Shown piece after piece: positions 54,001-63,900 of a DNA stretch of 64,000 nucleotides (its first letter is position 1; the number at the start of each line of letters is the position of its first letter). Position numbers and translations under genes: made by a program. The DNA is from Fragilaria radians (lineage: Eukaryota > Bacillariophyta > Fragilariophyceae > Fragilariales > Fragilariaceae). The DNA lies in NCBI GenBank assembly GCA_900642245.1, contig CAAAJI010000003.1, positions 700,246-764,245 of the forward strand. Reading direction: 5' to 3'. The notes beneath the pieces are model-generated. The model was not told where the DNA came from and did not search any database. It was given only the letters and a program-made list of their open reading frames with translations.

Positions 54001-56833
54001 CCTTTGGTGATTCAGCAATTTTAGTTGATCTCAAGAAACAGTAAAAGCAGATAATAAAGCTTGCACCAATAAGTGATCCGACAACAGCTAAGGCAGTCTT
54101 ACTGCCGCTGTTTCCGATCTGGATCTGTGTCTCGGGTGCCGCTGACGGAGCTTCAGAGGGTTTTATTGTTTCGATGATATCCTGGTTTGGCATAATACCT
54201 TCTTCAACAAACAAGGCATATTGACTATCAACAGAATCAAAAATCCCTTGAAGATCGCCATCAGCAATGACTTGCTGAGTTAAACGACTTAGGGTTTCAT
54301 TGACTTCATCCATGTTCACTCCTTTCACATCAATATCGTAATTTATAAACACAGCTTGACAAAAAGAGCCGATAGTAGCAGATTCGGGACACGCATAATC
54401 AATGATGCTAGAAATGTTTGCGGTAAAATTCAAGGTTCTTGGAAATAAATTCTGCTGCTCGATTACTTCATTGATCAATCCATTAATGGAATTCAGAAGG
54501 TCGCGTCGAATAGATGCCTCTTGGCTAAAGCTCAAGGCAGTTAACCCTACTACATTAGATATAACGAATGAAGACGGAATTGAAATGGTCCCAGTAAAGT
54601 TGCCTTTTTCAAATATGGGATATGAATTAGGAGACATACTTGGTACGGAAGGCAGCGGTGAGTTTGGATTGACTGTAGACAAAGAAGACACTTGGAAATT
54701 AGATCCTTGTTGATCAAGAAGCGAATTCATCTTTCCAAATTCAATATCTTTTTTCACAGCTTCAGATATTGTCGACATTACAGTCCCTAAATCTTGTAGC
54801 GGAGTTGAAATTTGCACTTTGAAAGAAGCATTAACAGCTTGGCAACTCAAATCTGATTCGGAAATAATACTCGGACATGATACATCCTCAAACGCATCCA
54901 TTCTTCCGCTCTGGGGAATGTGGTCTACAGTTCCATTTGAACCGAAAAGAGTAAACACAGTATCGTTCGTCAATAGATCAAAGGATCTATCTAATGTTCT
55001 CCGTTCTGCATTCTCAGAAGTTAAATCTTCGGCGATCAATCCTCTTCGGTTAGTAATGAGAAAGTTACTTCTTATTTCCTCTATTCGTACTAGCGAGGGA
55101 GAATTCGTAAAATCAAAATTCGGGGATATTGTGAGAGTCATGGAAGAAGGAAAGATGGTTGGCGCAGGTGATGGAACAAGGGATGAGGTCGTTGGAAACG
55201 TTGTACTAGTTCGATTGGACAGAGCATATTGAACTGCTTTGTAAGACTGATCACAAACAAGTTCGACAGCTGCAAGTTGTTCTTCTGTTGGACTGTCACC
55301 AAATTTAGACCCTCTAATATCAATCGAATCTCCAGTTGATAACTCCACATAGTTTCTTTGCAAATTCAACGGGAGCAGGTCATAATCAAGATTAAGGAAC
55401 TCATAACCAGATAAAAGATCGACAAACTTTGTGTACTCTTCTTCGTTCAAAAGACTGTCGTCATTTTCATCGGCCGCTGATAATGAAGCAAAGCATTGCA
55501 AAATGGTTCCTGTTGGTCTAAGTGATCCAAGATCTCCTGGAGTTTGAGATGCAATAGGTAATTGATCATTAGGATTGGATGATATGGGTATCGGAGTTTG
55601 AGAGCTCGACGGTGCTAATGATAGAGGTGTCGATAATGAAGGGATCGCTGTGGCAGTTGGCGACGTGATTGATTCCTGTGTAGGAGAAAATGAATCTGAG
55701 TTTGAAGGCTCAAAGGTTGGTGCGGGAATCAAAACGGCAGAAGGATTTGATGTGGGTAGGGGTAAGCTAGAAGGTTTCGATATTGGAGGCTGAGAATATG
55801 TTGGCTCTTCAGTTGGAGGTGAGTTTGTAGGAAGTCGAGTCGGAGGTGACGGATTTGTAGGGTCTGGAGTCGGAGGTGCAGAATTCGAAGGTTCTATCGT
55901 CTGAGGCACAAGTATAGTAGGAGTTAGAGTCGGCGGCGACGGATTCGTGGTTTCTGATGAAGGAGCAGTTGTCTTGCCAGTTGCTTGCGCTATAACTACA
56001 TTTGTGTCTGCACAGAAAGCTACGAGAAATTGTTGCTGCGTCTCACTTGGAGTTTCACCTAACCTGGCACCAAATATGTCGATGCGACCTGAATTCTCGT
56101 AAGCTTCGAAGTTAATTTGTATCCCTTCTGGGAGCTCGTCGTATGACATTCCTGCAAATTCGTTGGAAGACAGTCTATTTACGAAGCCAACATATTCAAA
56201 GTTATCCAATTCAGAATCTTGGGGATTATTATCTGAAAGCGCCATCGCCACTTGGCAAAAGAGAGAAACAACAGGGGGCCTTTGCTGACGATTCGTTAGA
56301 TCGGTATCTTGTTGACGGGAAGTTGAGAAAATGGCGTCATCGATTAGAGCGCAAATTCTTTGTAGATTTGTTTCCTTCGAATCAGAATCTGATGTCCCGT
56401 CTCCAGAGATATCGAATGCGGCATTATCGTTGAGACAACACGAAGTATCTGGATTTGCAGAGTTCAGGCACTCGCAACTTAGAGTCTGAAAGACTTCTTG
56501 CAGATCGTTTGGTAAATCTTCAAATGGAAACAAGAATACATTTCGATATCTTCCCCCAGAAATCGAGTTTACAGCGACGACAAATTCTCCTCTGTTAAGT
56601 CTACCGTCTAAATTCCCATCAGATTGACTTAGCTGTTGTATGCACCCATTGAGCTCAGCATTAGCTCGCGTGAAAAGCGCGCTCAGTGAAATTACCCACA
56701 GAATTATGATAATTACGAATTTATGGTTTGATATCATAGCAGAAGATAATCCTGATTTCCGTCTTCGAAATGAAAACCTATGAATTTGGTGGTCCATTTC
56801 ACTTTTTGCCATGCTCAGGGATGAAGGCAGCAT
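48020..56833 (-). CDS. Giant single-pass membrane protein with EF-hand modules and Ser/Asp-rich tail
   Basis: 2937 residues in one exon. A signal peptide lies at about 33-59 (FVIIIILWVISLSALFTRANA). The extracellular or lumenal part has three related modules near 62-170, 190-285 and 450-545. They carry EF-hand-like loops (D72-E83 DGNLDGRLNRGE; D455-E466 DENDDSLLNEEE) and a shared IDI-x-G-x-x-[LF]-G-[ED]-[TS]-P motif. Pro/Ser/Thr linkers join them, and two domains near 590-890 have many N-glycosylation sequons. One membrane segment lies at about 912-933. The cytosolic region of about 2000 residues is highly acidic, with long Ser/Asp/Glu tracts, short Trp-containing motifs between them and a structured block at 2790-2850. 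Calcium binding and a cell-surface or silica-compartment role in a diatom are plausible, but are inference. Confidence 0.82.
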   Translation of the reverse strand: MLPSSLSMAKSEMDHQIHRFSFRRRKSGLSSAMISNHKFVIIIILWVISLSALFTRANAELNGCIQQLSQSDGNLDGRLNRGEFVVAVNSISGGRYRNVFLFPFEDLPNDLQEVFQTLSCECLNSANPDTSCCLNDNAAFDISGDGTSDSDSKETNLQRICALIDDAIFSTSRQQDTDLTNRQQRPPVVSLFCQVAMALSDNNPQDSELDNFEYVGFVNRLSSNEFAGMSYDELPEGIQINFEAYENSGRIDIFGARLGETPSETQQQFLVAFCADTNVVIAQATGKTTAPSSETTNPSPPTLTPTILVPQTIEPSNSAPPTPDPTNPSPPTRLPTNSPPTEEPTYSQPPISKPSSLPLPTSNPSAVLIPAPTFEPSNSDSFSPTQESITSPTATAIPSLSTPLSLAPSSSQTPIPISSNPNDQLPIASQTPGDLGSLRPTGTILQCFASLSAADENDDSLLNEEEYTKFVDLLSGYEFLNLDYDLLPLNLQRNYVELSTGDSIDIRGSKFGDSPTEEQLAAVELVCDQSYKAVQYALSNRTSTTFPTTSSLVPSPAPTIFPSSMTLTISPNFDFTNSPSLVRIEEIRSNFLITNRRGLIAEDLTSENAERRTLDRSFDLLTNDTVFTLFGSNGTVDHIPQSGRMDAFEDVSCPSIISESDLSCQAVNASFKVQISTPLQDLGTVMSTISEAVKKDIEFGKMNSLLDQQGSNFQVSSLSTVNPNSPLPSVPSMSPNSYPIFEKGNFTGTISIPSSFVISNVVGLTALSFSQEASIRRDLLNSINGLINEVIEQQNLFPRTLNFTANISSIIDYACPESATIGSFCQAVFINYDIDVKGVNMDEVNETLSRLTQQVIADGDLQGIFDSVDSQYALFVEEGIMPNQDIIETIKPSEAPSAAPETQIQIGNSGSKTALAVVGSLIGASFIICFYCFLRSTKIAESPKDYQDDDIDPYFGTVGKYSSDDNDDQTSSFGRGTAVYHNENRYVSEDIEAPPPKVSPPSYGLLQQEASLRFQEVFGVDSSAPAARARGTDTKGKSKVTQEIESGSDSNDSSSSDSDSSSSSSSDSSSDSSSESDSDSSSSSDSESSASDTEKEKKNNVVNAKAIPPKTNAFVPAGVASTSALEDNRGLSPRQKTKGGSKPDNFEGSSSDSSSDSSSSSGSSSSSSNSESSSDSSEGERTKKKISRAKVRSGSQGNSVTGSVTGSNDASNSTFGTWGPTFGDFQSQPDAVNRKLSPQIITNNGVINGKGSTAASSNSKKVSADPEMSSSSSTSSSGSDSSSSSGSSSSSGSSSSSDSGSSSSSSSNTSSSSSSTGNMKANSVAQSLRPPDDSVVSQSSGTIDKKAPSVTGSIGKESRGSRNSANRAVILNSSARSESSSSSSSDSSSDSDSESGSSSDSESESNGDEEAKESQRGSDHHEFVSSWSQAVFNIENESFPNLEGMKHSVTSELSQVPINTKAPEGSRSLVGDGDKPTLESTTITKNKLDNVEDTSSASSSDSSSESSSDSDSDSESNSESDADASPDFGIDHVAGESRGQQNVSVIFGSSWSDNAFSQNIAALPISDVGVIPLSSASVNNQVGKVSSQVVITDNKKNSDSGSDSNSDSSSESDSSSGSDSDTDDDEKLNEVKMNPSTASENVWVGALSPVDDGAVSQKADIEKSSAIMSSELKLDTSGFYPDNKNDALGSASRSVKVNTESNSDSDSDSDSSSDSDSSSSSDSDSGANSDSNELPSNVDRAKANTPIGNSWSDPVVFSEGLEFHEREIVEDIEIKVDDFTAPTEVAEAMEGVGLTSEITTAVKADMRQNLVSEMGSGSDSDSDSSSTSESSSDPSLEDENDDDAKKLEGTLSTSWPQISNNEDTHVFAQTVSPHESSISDGAVTSAAHERAISSSLLVSQGLTQSPKNSSDSSKKSSSDPSSNSNSDSDAEASIEKDSEPNVNNIMAFEGGTFHGLKNAILVSQEKSVLKNQEPSENDNSEFEMKPDSDVGNIGHENWIEKGSTISLGSSWPHPSLIEDVITLDLSKSAEPDELKITSIAIGDADFEYHSNAVFKIDSNASTPRIISGEKENDIVVSNESSPSTDLNTSYQAEKIDSLTQSMASSKSSSLNVVERGKGNDDEDDDDSTSDEGYDDSSESSEMSGAMDEGELTDLPTASHLFNSNVLVGLRSLSLASIKEEDDELNNFDSPMIRHGMISILEEREQGSFDSSRSVDRAADIKVSRDHDNQINNEMEQGIRQSEITDKIARHSIEITQDETRQESNLQSLESSSESEENSEYEIEVKAKVSNGIESHSSRSPALSEAFDYVNDLKKLPSAVGSGDNSIISEPSSYSETGLPEVIRPSKVFSSQLDTGISPLSTFAEDKFTIESTRDDWNKLENSQKSNVKSFDAAEQKNSGMSPNHKFEEMQGFDTEIFSVTGFESTIKPSSKDTEIFAFSDGDNPLWESPAFDGNIEDAGFPPFVGQTGPVEFSLGFDNASHHGGFASAFDEGKDHGFNFDTSDWGTQSFDFHSATRERDVDVEFPSVPKANASKSINRQASIGEISLTPMKSSEDDATFAVDSKSNLGREATIHDGGSSFSRESSVSANAITSGIFNESMFSSADEQLRRGDFGSLEKSRSFKSALDEDDDSKESEAYSSSDDTFEEGTHIQSLGTFEDTLADMNAEEALAYAMAAVKRMNDGGDTAVKSVDTEEFDKQMALIAEKSTKQDVPELEGTDSSEGSTSGSSDDSSDSGSDSSDGSSSSDSSSTSAEGETTDGSSDEERDVPEDQSYHTAGTAGKGLLNDPTEFRRQLQIRQEVEDLVRELVPEEVDNLDAMFVQFAGREEELLSTLHTMRERRAKVRARAAVHKSKARPPPRQDNPRYRRSVGSASLSSDSFHGSIGTVQASNFPTNTLLTQGIAGVGSQSSNGTSGSSSSSSGSSSSASSSSSTGSGS

Positions 56834-59019
56834 GAGTTGAAATCCCTTGTCGTTCCTACTACTACTTTTGTCGGTTTACTTAATGGCATTACTTGGTTTA
56901 ACTACCAAGTCCTGTCAAAGGTACGAACTCGTACACCGGTAAAAGTTGGCTATACAACCCACGAAACCGTGACTCTTGAGTCATTTTCACCGAGAACTAA
57001 AAATATTTATCATCACAGTGAAAAATTCGTAAGACCTACAATCATGACGTTAGCCGAATTTGGCTTTTGCCTAGATATTTGTAGCGATGATCGATTGGAA
57101 TGCATGTACTCCGCCATCCAAGAAAATGGGCAATTACTTGCCGAAATTTTTTTTCGCCGATTTTATTTACTTTCAACTCTATTTTTCGTCCAATGCTTAG
57201 CACGATAAAAAATCAAAATTCGAATCGTTGGTAATAACATAAGGATAAAGGACTTGTGTAACAGCAAAATTCAACGACTGTAATATTGTGACCGTAAGAG
57301 TGAGATAAGAGAATACCGTATATACCTGCTCACCCTGACTAATCTAAAATCGTTCTTTTCATAAACTCATTGATTGCATTTTTGTAATAGAACTAACTCA
57401 TAGTGACTGTTCCTTTAACGCGTTCAATGATACTGAATAATTTTTGGCATTCCCTATTGTATGTACATTTCAAGATTCAATCTTTTTTAAGATTAGGTTT
57501 GATGAACCCCTATTCTTAGAGCTACAAAGATACTAAGTGAAATACATCTAAGTCATTGTACAATGTCCTTCCGTATTAGAATTATCGCATGACGCTTGAT
57601 GGTCAAGAAAGTTGAGAAATACGAGTCAACCGTTCACCCATGACATTAAATATTCAAGGCACCTCATGCTAGCCTTTTTCAGCCTTCGTGCAGGAGTTTT
57701 GAGCTGAGATGTGTGCCACGTAGTTCTCAACACTGAAAATGAAGTTTTTATAATTAGCTCAACACTAAAGATAAGTAAATCTGTGACAAGAAAGTTGAGT
57801 ATGAAAAATGTTTGCAACCTTTTCTGCGTTATTCAGCTTATCTCTCAACAAGCAATTTGACTATCCATAACTTTCATTTAGAAGGGAAATAAAATAGGCT
57901 TTCAGAAGATAAGACAGAAAGGAAATTGAAATCACTTCAACAGATTCTGATTTTCTAGCGAAAAATAGCGTGAAAGACATTTCTTACGAGTACTTCCTGC
58001 GCCTAACCCCTTGAAGAGATGACAACAAAATCAGAATGTCTAGATATAGTCATCGAGTTTCAAGCATAGAGATTTCTCTGCACTTAGCTATGACAATGCA
58101 CATTCTGAGACGAGTGGCAAAGTTCAGTAGATTCACAAGGATTCATATCGATCGAAAGTGTTTCACAACCCCTACCCAATCAAACCTTAACTGAATTGCC
58201 AAGTCAGAAACATCATATAAACAGTTGTTTTAAGCTCTAAAAAAGATATTGTGAATGGACAAAGGTTGGCATCTGTCAAAAAACAAGCATCATCTATGAA
58301 AAATTCAGAGTTTCTCAAAACTAAGTGTTTGTAGACATATTAGAATACTTTGGATGGCACGGATCAGCAAAGAATTAACCCTACAGACTCTGAATTACTT
58401 TAAATCATATCTATCTGAATATTGGGCAACCCTACGTGATAAGGTCTGATGATCATGAGCAAAAATAGAGTCTCGGGTACAAATTAACCAGTCATAACCC
58501 TGCATACTCAAATTCTAGCCAATTTAATTTCCCTTAGCAATCAGGTATAATGATCTGAAGAACGCCAAGAGTGCTAGTTGATACAAAATTAGTTCTCTAT
58601 TTTCATCAGCTACATTTCATCAAACTGTAAAAGTGCCTTTTGTTTGTACACACGTCATGGATGTGCATTTCTCCTTTACAAGGCGATGCAGTTTCTTGAC
58701 TGAAACTATCCTATCCCATCGATTTCTTGAAAAATTCAAATAATCATATTCGCTTACGATGAAAATCGTATGTTATGAAGATTTGGCATCAATGCATTTT
58801 CGTTATGCAAATTATTCAAATCTGCCCTTAAGTGAAAATGCATATCGGAAGGTTAAACACACATGTTAGGCTGAGATTAAATTGTCGAATGAGGTGAATA
58901 ATACCTTGCAACAGTGCCGGAACGGAAAAAGGTCGTCTGTTAAAAATCTAGGCGTTTTTATTTCTTCATGTGAGATTAAATCGTAAACGAGATACCTTGC
59001 AAACACCATTATTTCAGTA
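56834..59019. other. Spacer between divergent genes
   Basis: 2.2 kb including the promoters of the giant gene (minus) and of the 59020 gene (plus). The 123-residue frame at 56837-57208 begins with TTG, directly abuts the giant gene's start and is not supported. No repeats or transposon motifs are recognised. Confidence 0.45.
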
Positions 59020-60966
59020 ATGAAATCGTTTTTATGCCGTGCGTCGTCACCTTTACGATGCAGAAGATCAGTGAAAGATATAATAGATGAAATCAATGAG
59101 AAAGAGGCTCAAATGCTGGAGGGGTTGGCGAAGCATGACAAGGTTAATGATCTTCAAGGTCTATCACCTGGAACAGCGAAACAAGGAGCTGGTCGCAACC
59201 GCGATCGCGACCGATCTCGTTCCTTAACTCGTTTTGCAAGATCAAATTCTAGAAAAAAAGACAGTGATGGTAGTTCGATATTTAAGGAGAGCTCAAATGA
59301 TGAGGTGAATGTAGCACAAAACTTATCAAACGAGACTCCCACTCGTGGCCGCTCAAAATCCGTGACTCGCTTTATACGATCGGTATCTCGATCGAGACTA
59401 AAAGAAAATGATGATAGCTCGATGCCGAGAGAGCGAATAACCGTAAAGACCAATGATGGTCAAAACTTGACAAGCAGACCGATAGAAAGAAGTGCTTCTC
59501 TTTCCCGAGGCCGTTCTCATTCGGTGACTCGTTTTTTACGATCTTCTTCTACGAAGATGAAAGAGAATAAGATAAATAATGATGAAAAGAATCATTCAAA
59601 GGGCGAAAGTGTCGAAAGAAATGTTGAGTCCGAAAGAGATGACACCAGCGATGTTCAATCCGTGTTGAAAGAAGTGGAGAAGCACTTGAAGCTTGCCAAG
59701 AGTCAAGGTTCGTCAGTGAATAGAGCGACTTTTCTGAAAGCCTTAAATTGTGTCATGGACTCATTGGGCAATGAATCAAAGTCCTATGACGGCACTGTTC
59801 AAAGTCAAGAGTCTGATCGATGGAAGGACGACAGTAGCTACACGCAGAGGTCGCAAGCGTACTCTTTGCCTTCGAAATCAAGTGTTTTCAGCGATTATGA
59901 TCACGATCACGCGGAAACATCTAGCTACCTAGACGAGGAGAGAAGTAATTTCCTTGCGGAATTTTTCTCTGAATCCGACTCAAGTTACTATCACACTTAT
60001 GACAATGATACCCTTAGCTTTTTAAGCAGTTATATCAATGATGGCATAAAGGAGACAGGTTCTTTCGACGGAACACATGATGATTCGACTTTCGACTCGA
60101 GAGCAGATACTGATTCTCATGGGGATTACGAAAGTTCTAGCGATGATAGTACGGACGAGGAGAGTATAGCCTTTAATGAAAGTGTTAGTTCGTCGGTTGC
60201 AACTGTCGATGGCAGTAGAATAGGGCGATCGACATTTGGTATGACTCCATCTTCTTTCAAAGATATCGGTGAGATTTTTCACTCCTGGGGGGCAAAAAGT
60301 GAAGACGATCATTCAAAAATGCAGAGGAATGTTGAAGGGCAGCAACTACAAGGAAGCGCGAACTCGAAATTGTTCTCAGGTAGTGAAATATATGCAAACG
60401 ATCGTTTTCGATCACTCTCACCAACAGGAAAAGATAATTTGACCGACCGGCAAAGGGATGAGGCGTCTTGTAACCCAATTGATGTAACGTCTTGGATGAA
60501 AGTTGAAGATGTGACACTTTCCAAGATGTTGAATGACTTTTTCTGGCTCGGTTCTTCCAGTGATGTCGAAGCGAGATCCAAAACACCTCCACCGAGGCCT
60601 AAGCGTTATAATGTACGCAATCGAGAATTGATTCAAGAGAATGATGTTGCAGGTTTGAAACCAATATTTAAACACACTAATGATTGGCCTACTCCTACGC
60701 CTACGGAGGCTTCCTTTAGTCCTTCAACCGGAAATTCCCCTGATAGAGGTTCTGTTGAGATTATCAGACAAGAAGACTCTAGAAGCGCAAAGCCATGGTT
60801 CCGTCGAAAAAAGACAGACAATACAAGAGACACACAGTCAAATAGTAAGCCAAGCACAGATGAAACTGGTATTGATTATTTTTCTATACGCAATCAATAT
60901 TCTGCTCGGAACCCTTCACGGAATGGCAAGACATTAGTCGGTGGTATCCGGGTGATTGAGAGTTAG
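59020..60966 (+). CDS. Protein with three RxRSxSVTRF repeats, function unknown
   Basis: 648 residues, single exon, ATG at 59020. An N-terminal helix (SVKDIIDEINEKEAQMLEGL) is followed by three tandem repeats of about 46-54 residues, with cores at 63-77, 109-123 and 163-177: RDRSRSLTRFARSNS, RGRSKSVTRFIRSVS and RGRSHSVTRFLRSSS. The linkers are also alike (D-x-SS, then QNL, then P). Each core offers RxxS/RSxS sites for basophilic kinases or 14-3-3 binding. A short helix at about 208-245 (DVQSVLKEVEKHLKLAK) precedes long Ser/Asp-rich disorder. The C-terminus is conserved-looking and basic (AKPWFRRKKTDN, GKTLVGGIRVIES). I do not recognise the family. Confidence 0.75.
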   Translation: MKSFLCRASSPLRCRRSVKDIIDEINEKEAQMLEGLAKHDKVNDLQGLSPGTAKQGAGRNRDRDRSRSLTRFARSNSRKKDSDGSSIFKESSNDEVNVAQNLSNETPTRGRSKSVTRFIRSVSRSRLKENDDSSMPRERITVKTNDGQNLTSRPIERSASLSRGRSHSVTRFLRSSSTKMKENKINNDEKNHSKGESVERNVESERDDTSDVQSVLKEVEKHLKLAKSQGSSVNRATFLKALNCVMDSLGNESKSYDGTVQSQESDRWKDDSSYTQRSQAYSLPSKSSVFSDYDHDHAETSSYLDEERSNFLAEFFSESDSSYYHTYDNDTLSFLSSYINDGIKETGSFDGTHDDSTFDSRADTDSHGDYESSSDDSTDEESIAFNESVSSSVATVDGSRIGRSTFGMTPSSFKDIGEIFHSWGAKSEDDHSKMQRNVEGQQLQGSANSKLFSGSEIYANDRFRSLSPTGKDNLTDRQRDEASCNPIDVTSWMKVEDVTLSKMLNDFFWLGSSSDVEARSKTPPPRPKRYNVRNRELIQENDVAGLKPIFKHTNDWPTPTPTEASFSPSTGNSPDRGSVEIIRQEDSRSAKPWFRRKKTDNTRDTQSNSKPSTDETGIDYFSIRNQYSARNPSRNGKTLVGGIRVIES

Positions 60967-63900
60967 TTGGGAAAAAACTAAGTTGGTTCTCTTGTGGTCT
61001 AATAGTTTTATTTCAACGCTAAATATCTCAGAGTAGCCGGAGAAGCATACATTTGATAAGGTTCTTTTAAAGGTAAAGTAAACAGTGTCTAGGTTGCCCT
61101 CAGCTGTGATAAACGCGAATTAGAATACGATGAATGATGATTGGCATTTTCCACCAGAAGAATAGCTCATTTGAATCTCATTTTCACACAGTGGTTTTCG
61201 TATTTGTGTTGTCATGAGAATGTGTCAGAAGGGTTAAGGGTGCACACGTTTTGAGGCAACATCATGTTTGTTGATGGCTCAGAAATTCGAAGCATATTGG
61301 GAAAGGGAAAAAGATATAAATGTATTGATCAAGACAGTGTAGTTGAATTATTGATGTCCAAATAGAAATGTTTATGGTTTGGGAGACAGGCACAAGAATA
61401 TGCTTGAGGCTGGACGTTTTGAATTCAATTTGTTGAGATAATCGACATAGGAAAGGGATTTATATATAATCTAGCATTATAGAAAGGAAAGATAACAAAC
61501 AAGTTAACAAAGTTAAAGACTCAAATAGCAGTGCCATATGAAAAAATGATACAGATACAATTAGCCAAAATTAAAGTCATCTAACTTGAGGCTCATTCAA
61601 GATGACAAAGATACAACTTGATAAACGAAGGAGTGCGATAGATGATGGGGTCCATTATGAGATTAGAACAACAGGAGGATGTTGAATTTACAATATTGTA
61701 TTACTCATATATAGCTGAAAGATATTCCAGATAATGAGCTTGATATTATACATTTTCTTGTCAAAAACAAAAATAGGATACACCAAATAAATACACGATA
61801 GTGTTTTCCTGAATCTAATTATGCAAGTGTGATTTACCCATGAGCTAAAATCAGTTTATGTACTTTTTTGGTTGGAGTGTTCCTTCAAGCTCTTATAAAT
61901 ACCACTCATGTGTGGTAAATGTACATATTTGGAAAAAGGAAACAATCACAAGCAGAAAGTCTTTGAAACATGGGCATGTCATTATATTGCAAAGTTTCAC
62001 CTTTGTGCATGTCTTCCCGAGATACAACAAGTACGAAACAAGCAATTGTAGTCTCTCTCTACTCTTAGTCACCGATAGACATAGATTTAACCCTCAAACC
62101 TAGAACTCATATCATTCAATAACTTACATTAAGGAAAGGGCTTGAGTTAGTCAATCTTCTCATAGTCCCATGACTTAAGCATTCTCCTTAAAGAGTAAGA
62201 CAGTATTCTTTGACAATTCTGTTTGAATTTGATTACAGTGCCCATATTTAAAAATTTGATCAAAGTTTTCAGGGCAGGATGCAGTTGTCTTTCCTGGTAG
62301 GTATAGTAACAAAAATGCAAAATCTTCTAGACGCAAAAGCTAGCGTACATGACAAATTAATACTTTGAGATTCGGCTGCCTTAGCAATGCCTTGTAGGTA
62401 GTTCCCGTTGCACCGTCCGTACACTGTGGTAGCTCCCCTCTTACAATAACACCAATGTCTGGTAGCAAATACTGGAACAAAGAAAGCAGAGGAAACACGG
62501 GATTGCTTTTCTGGATCAATCTAATCAACTTAAACTGTAGGCCTTACAACTTTAAATAGAGGTGTGCCAGGAATACAGATTTCTTCTCCAACTTTCTCTG
62601 CAAATGTTCAATCCATAGTTGTTGCATAATCCAAGCCGTTCCGTCAGCCCTTTCTTAAACAATCTTGCTGCTTCAATAATCAGTCAACTTGCTTTTTACG
62701 CTTATAAAAATGTAAAATTTTCAATCAATTGATAACTTCTTGATGTGCTTCTCTACTGTAATTGATAGGCAATCATCAATAAACATTACCATAAACATAA
62801 CCCCAGTGGAAGATTGCTTAATCTATATGCGTTGATGAATATGGCTACCAAAGAACTCAGAACCTTTAAGGGTTTCCAAGAATTGTTAAATCATTTTTTC
62901 ACATTATATAATTCGGGATACAGTGTTTGATTTTAGCACGAGTCTACATTGGTCAAAGTAAAGTTTCATGATACCGTGTATGTTGTTTCTGTGAGAAATC
63001 TTTGTTCAATCATTTGGAAACCTGTAAGTAATTCAGGAATGTCTTGCAGGGTGTGTCTCCACAGGCCATGAGAATGACGCCTTCGACGGCTATCACTTGA
63101 CAGAAATCATGCTGCCTTTTTCTTCTTAAAGAATGTTGAGTGAAATTTGAAAATCTCCTGAGGAAGAAAAATAGTGTGGCAAATGGCTTATCCTACCTAG
63201 CCATAGATGCTCTGAAGACACACACAAAAGGATCATTATCACTTCTTTCAGAATCTGAACAAAGTATCATCATGTTCCAAATGCATGTCGATTTGATCTT
63301 CAGGGACCAAGCCTGAATCCAAGGTTCAAGACAAGCGAGAGTGACTGAATCTTACTTTTTGCAGCAGGTTGAGGAAATTATCTGCTTTGTTTCAAGGCAT
63401 AATGACATTCATCTATCATTAGGTCAGCAAGTACAATCCTGGAATCAGGAGTACTTACCTCATCCAAGATATGTTTGCACTGAAACGCCGGTTACCAGAA
63501 TATGGCCATGTCTTACACAAGATGCTGATTGCCTATGTTCCGTTTGTCAGGCATATCAACTGACCATATGACAAGATATATGGGTTATTGCTTTCCAAAC
63601 ACCAGAAACTGAAGCTTGAGTTATGATTTCTGTTTATCTGGTGGCTCCTTTCATACATCTCAAACACACATTATCATCTAACCAGCCACTTGGGGGCACA
63701 TTGCATACCTTAACAAATGAATTAAGAAATTCTTAAAATGAGGTATATAGTTTCAGCAATAGTCAGACTTAAAAAATCAATAGGGATTGACATTAAATTG
63801 TAGTCCTCTTTCTGTTCAATATATTCTACCAGAGGTTGAAGAGTAGAGAGCTCTTTTCATCTTCTTTAAACTAGGACTATAATTGTTGCTATCAGGAATG

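Noticed and set aside
56837..57208. 123-residue frame next to the giant gene's start
   Set aside because: It starts with TTG, has no recognisable domain and overlaps the promoter position of the giant gene.
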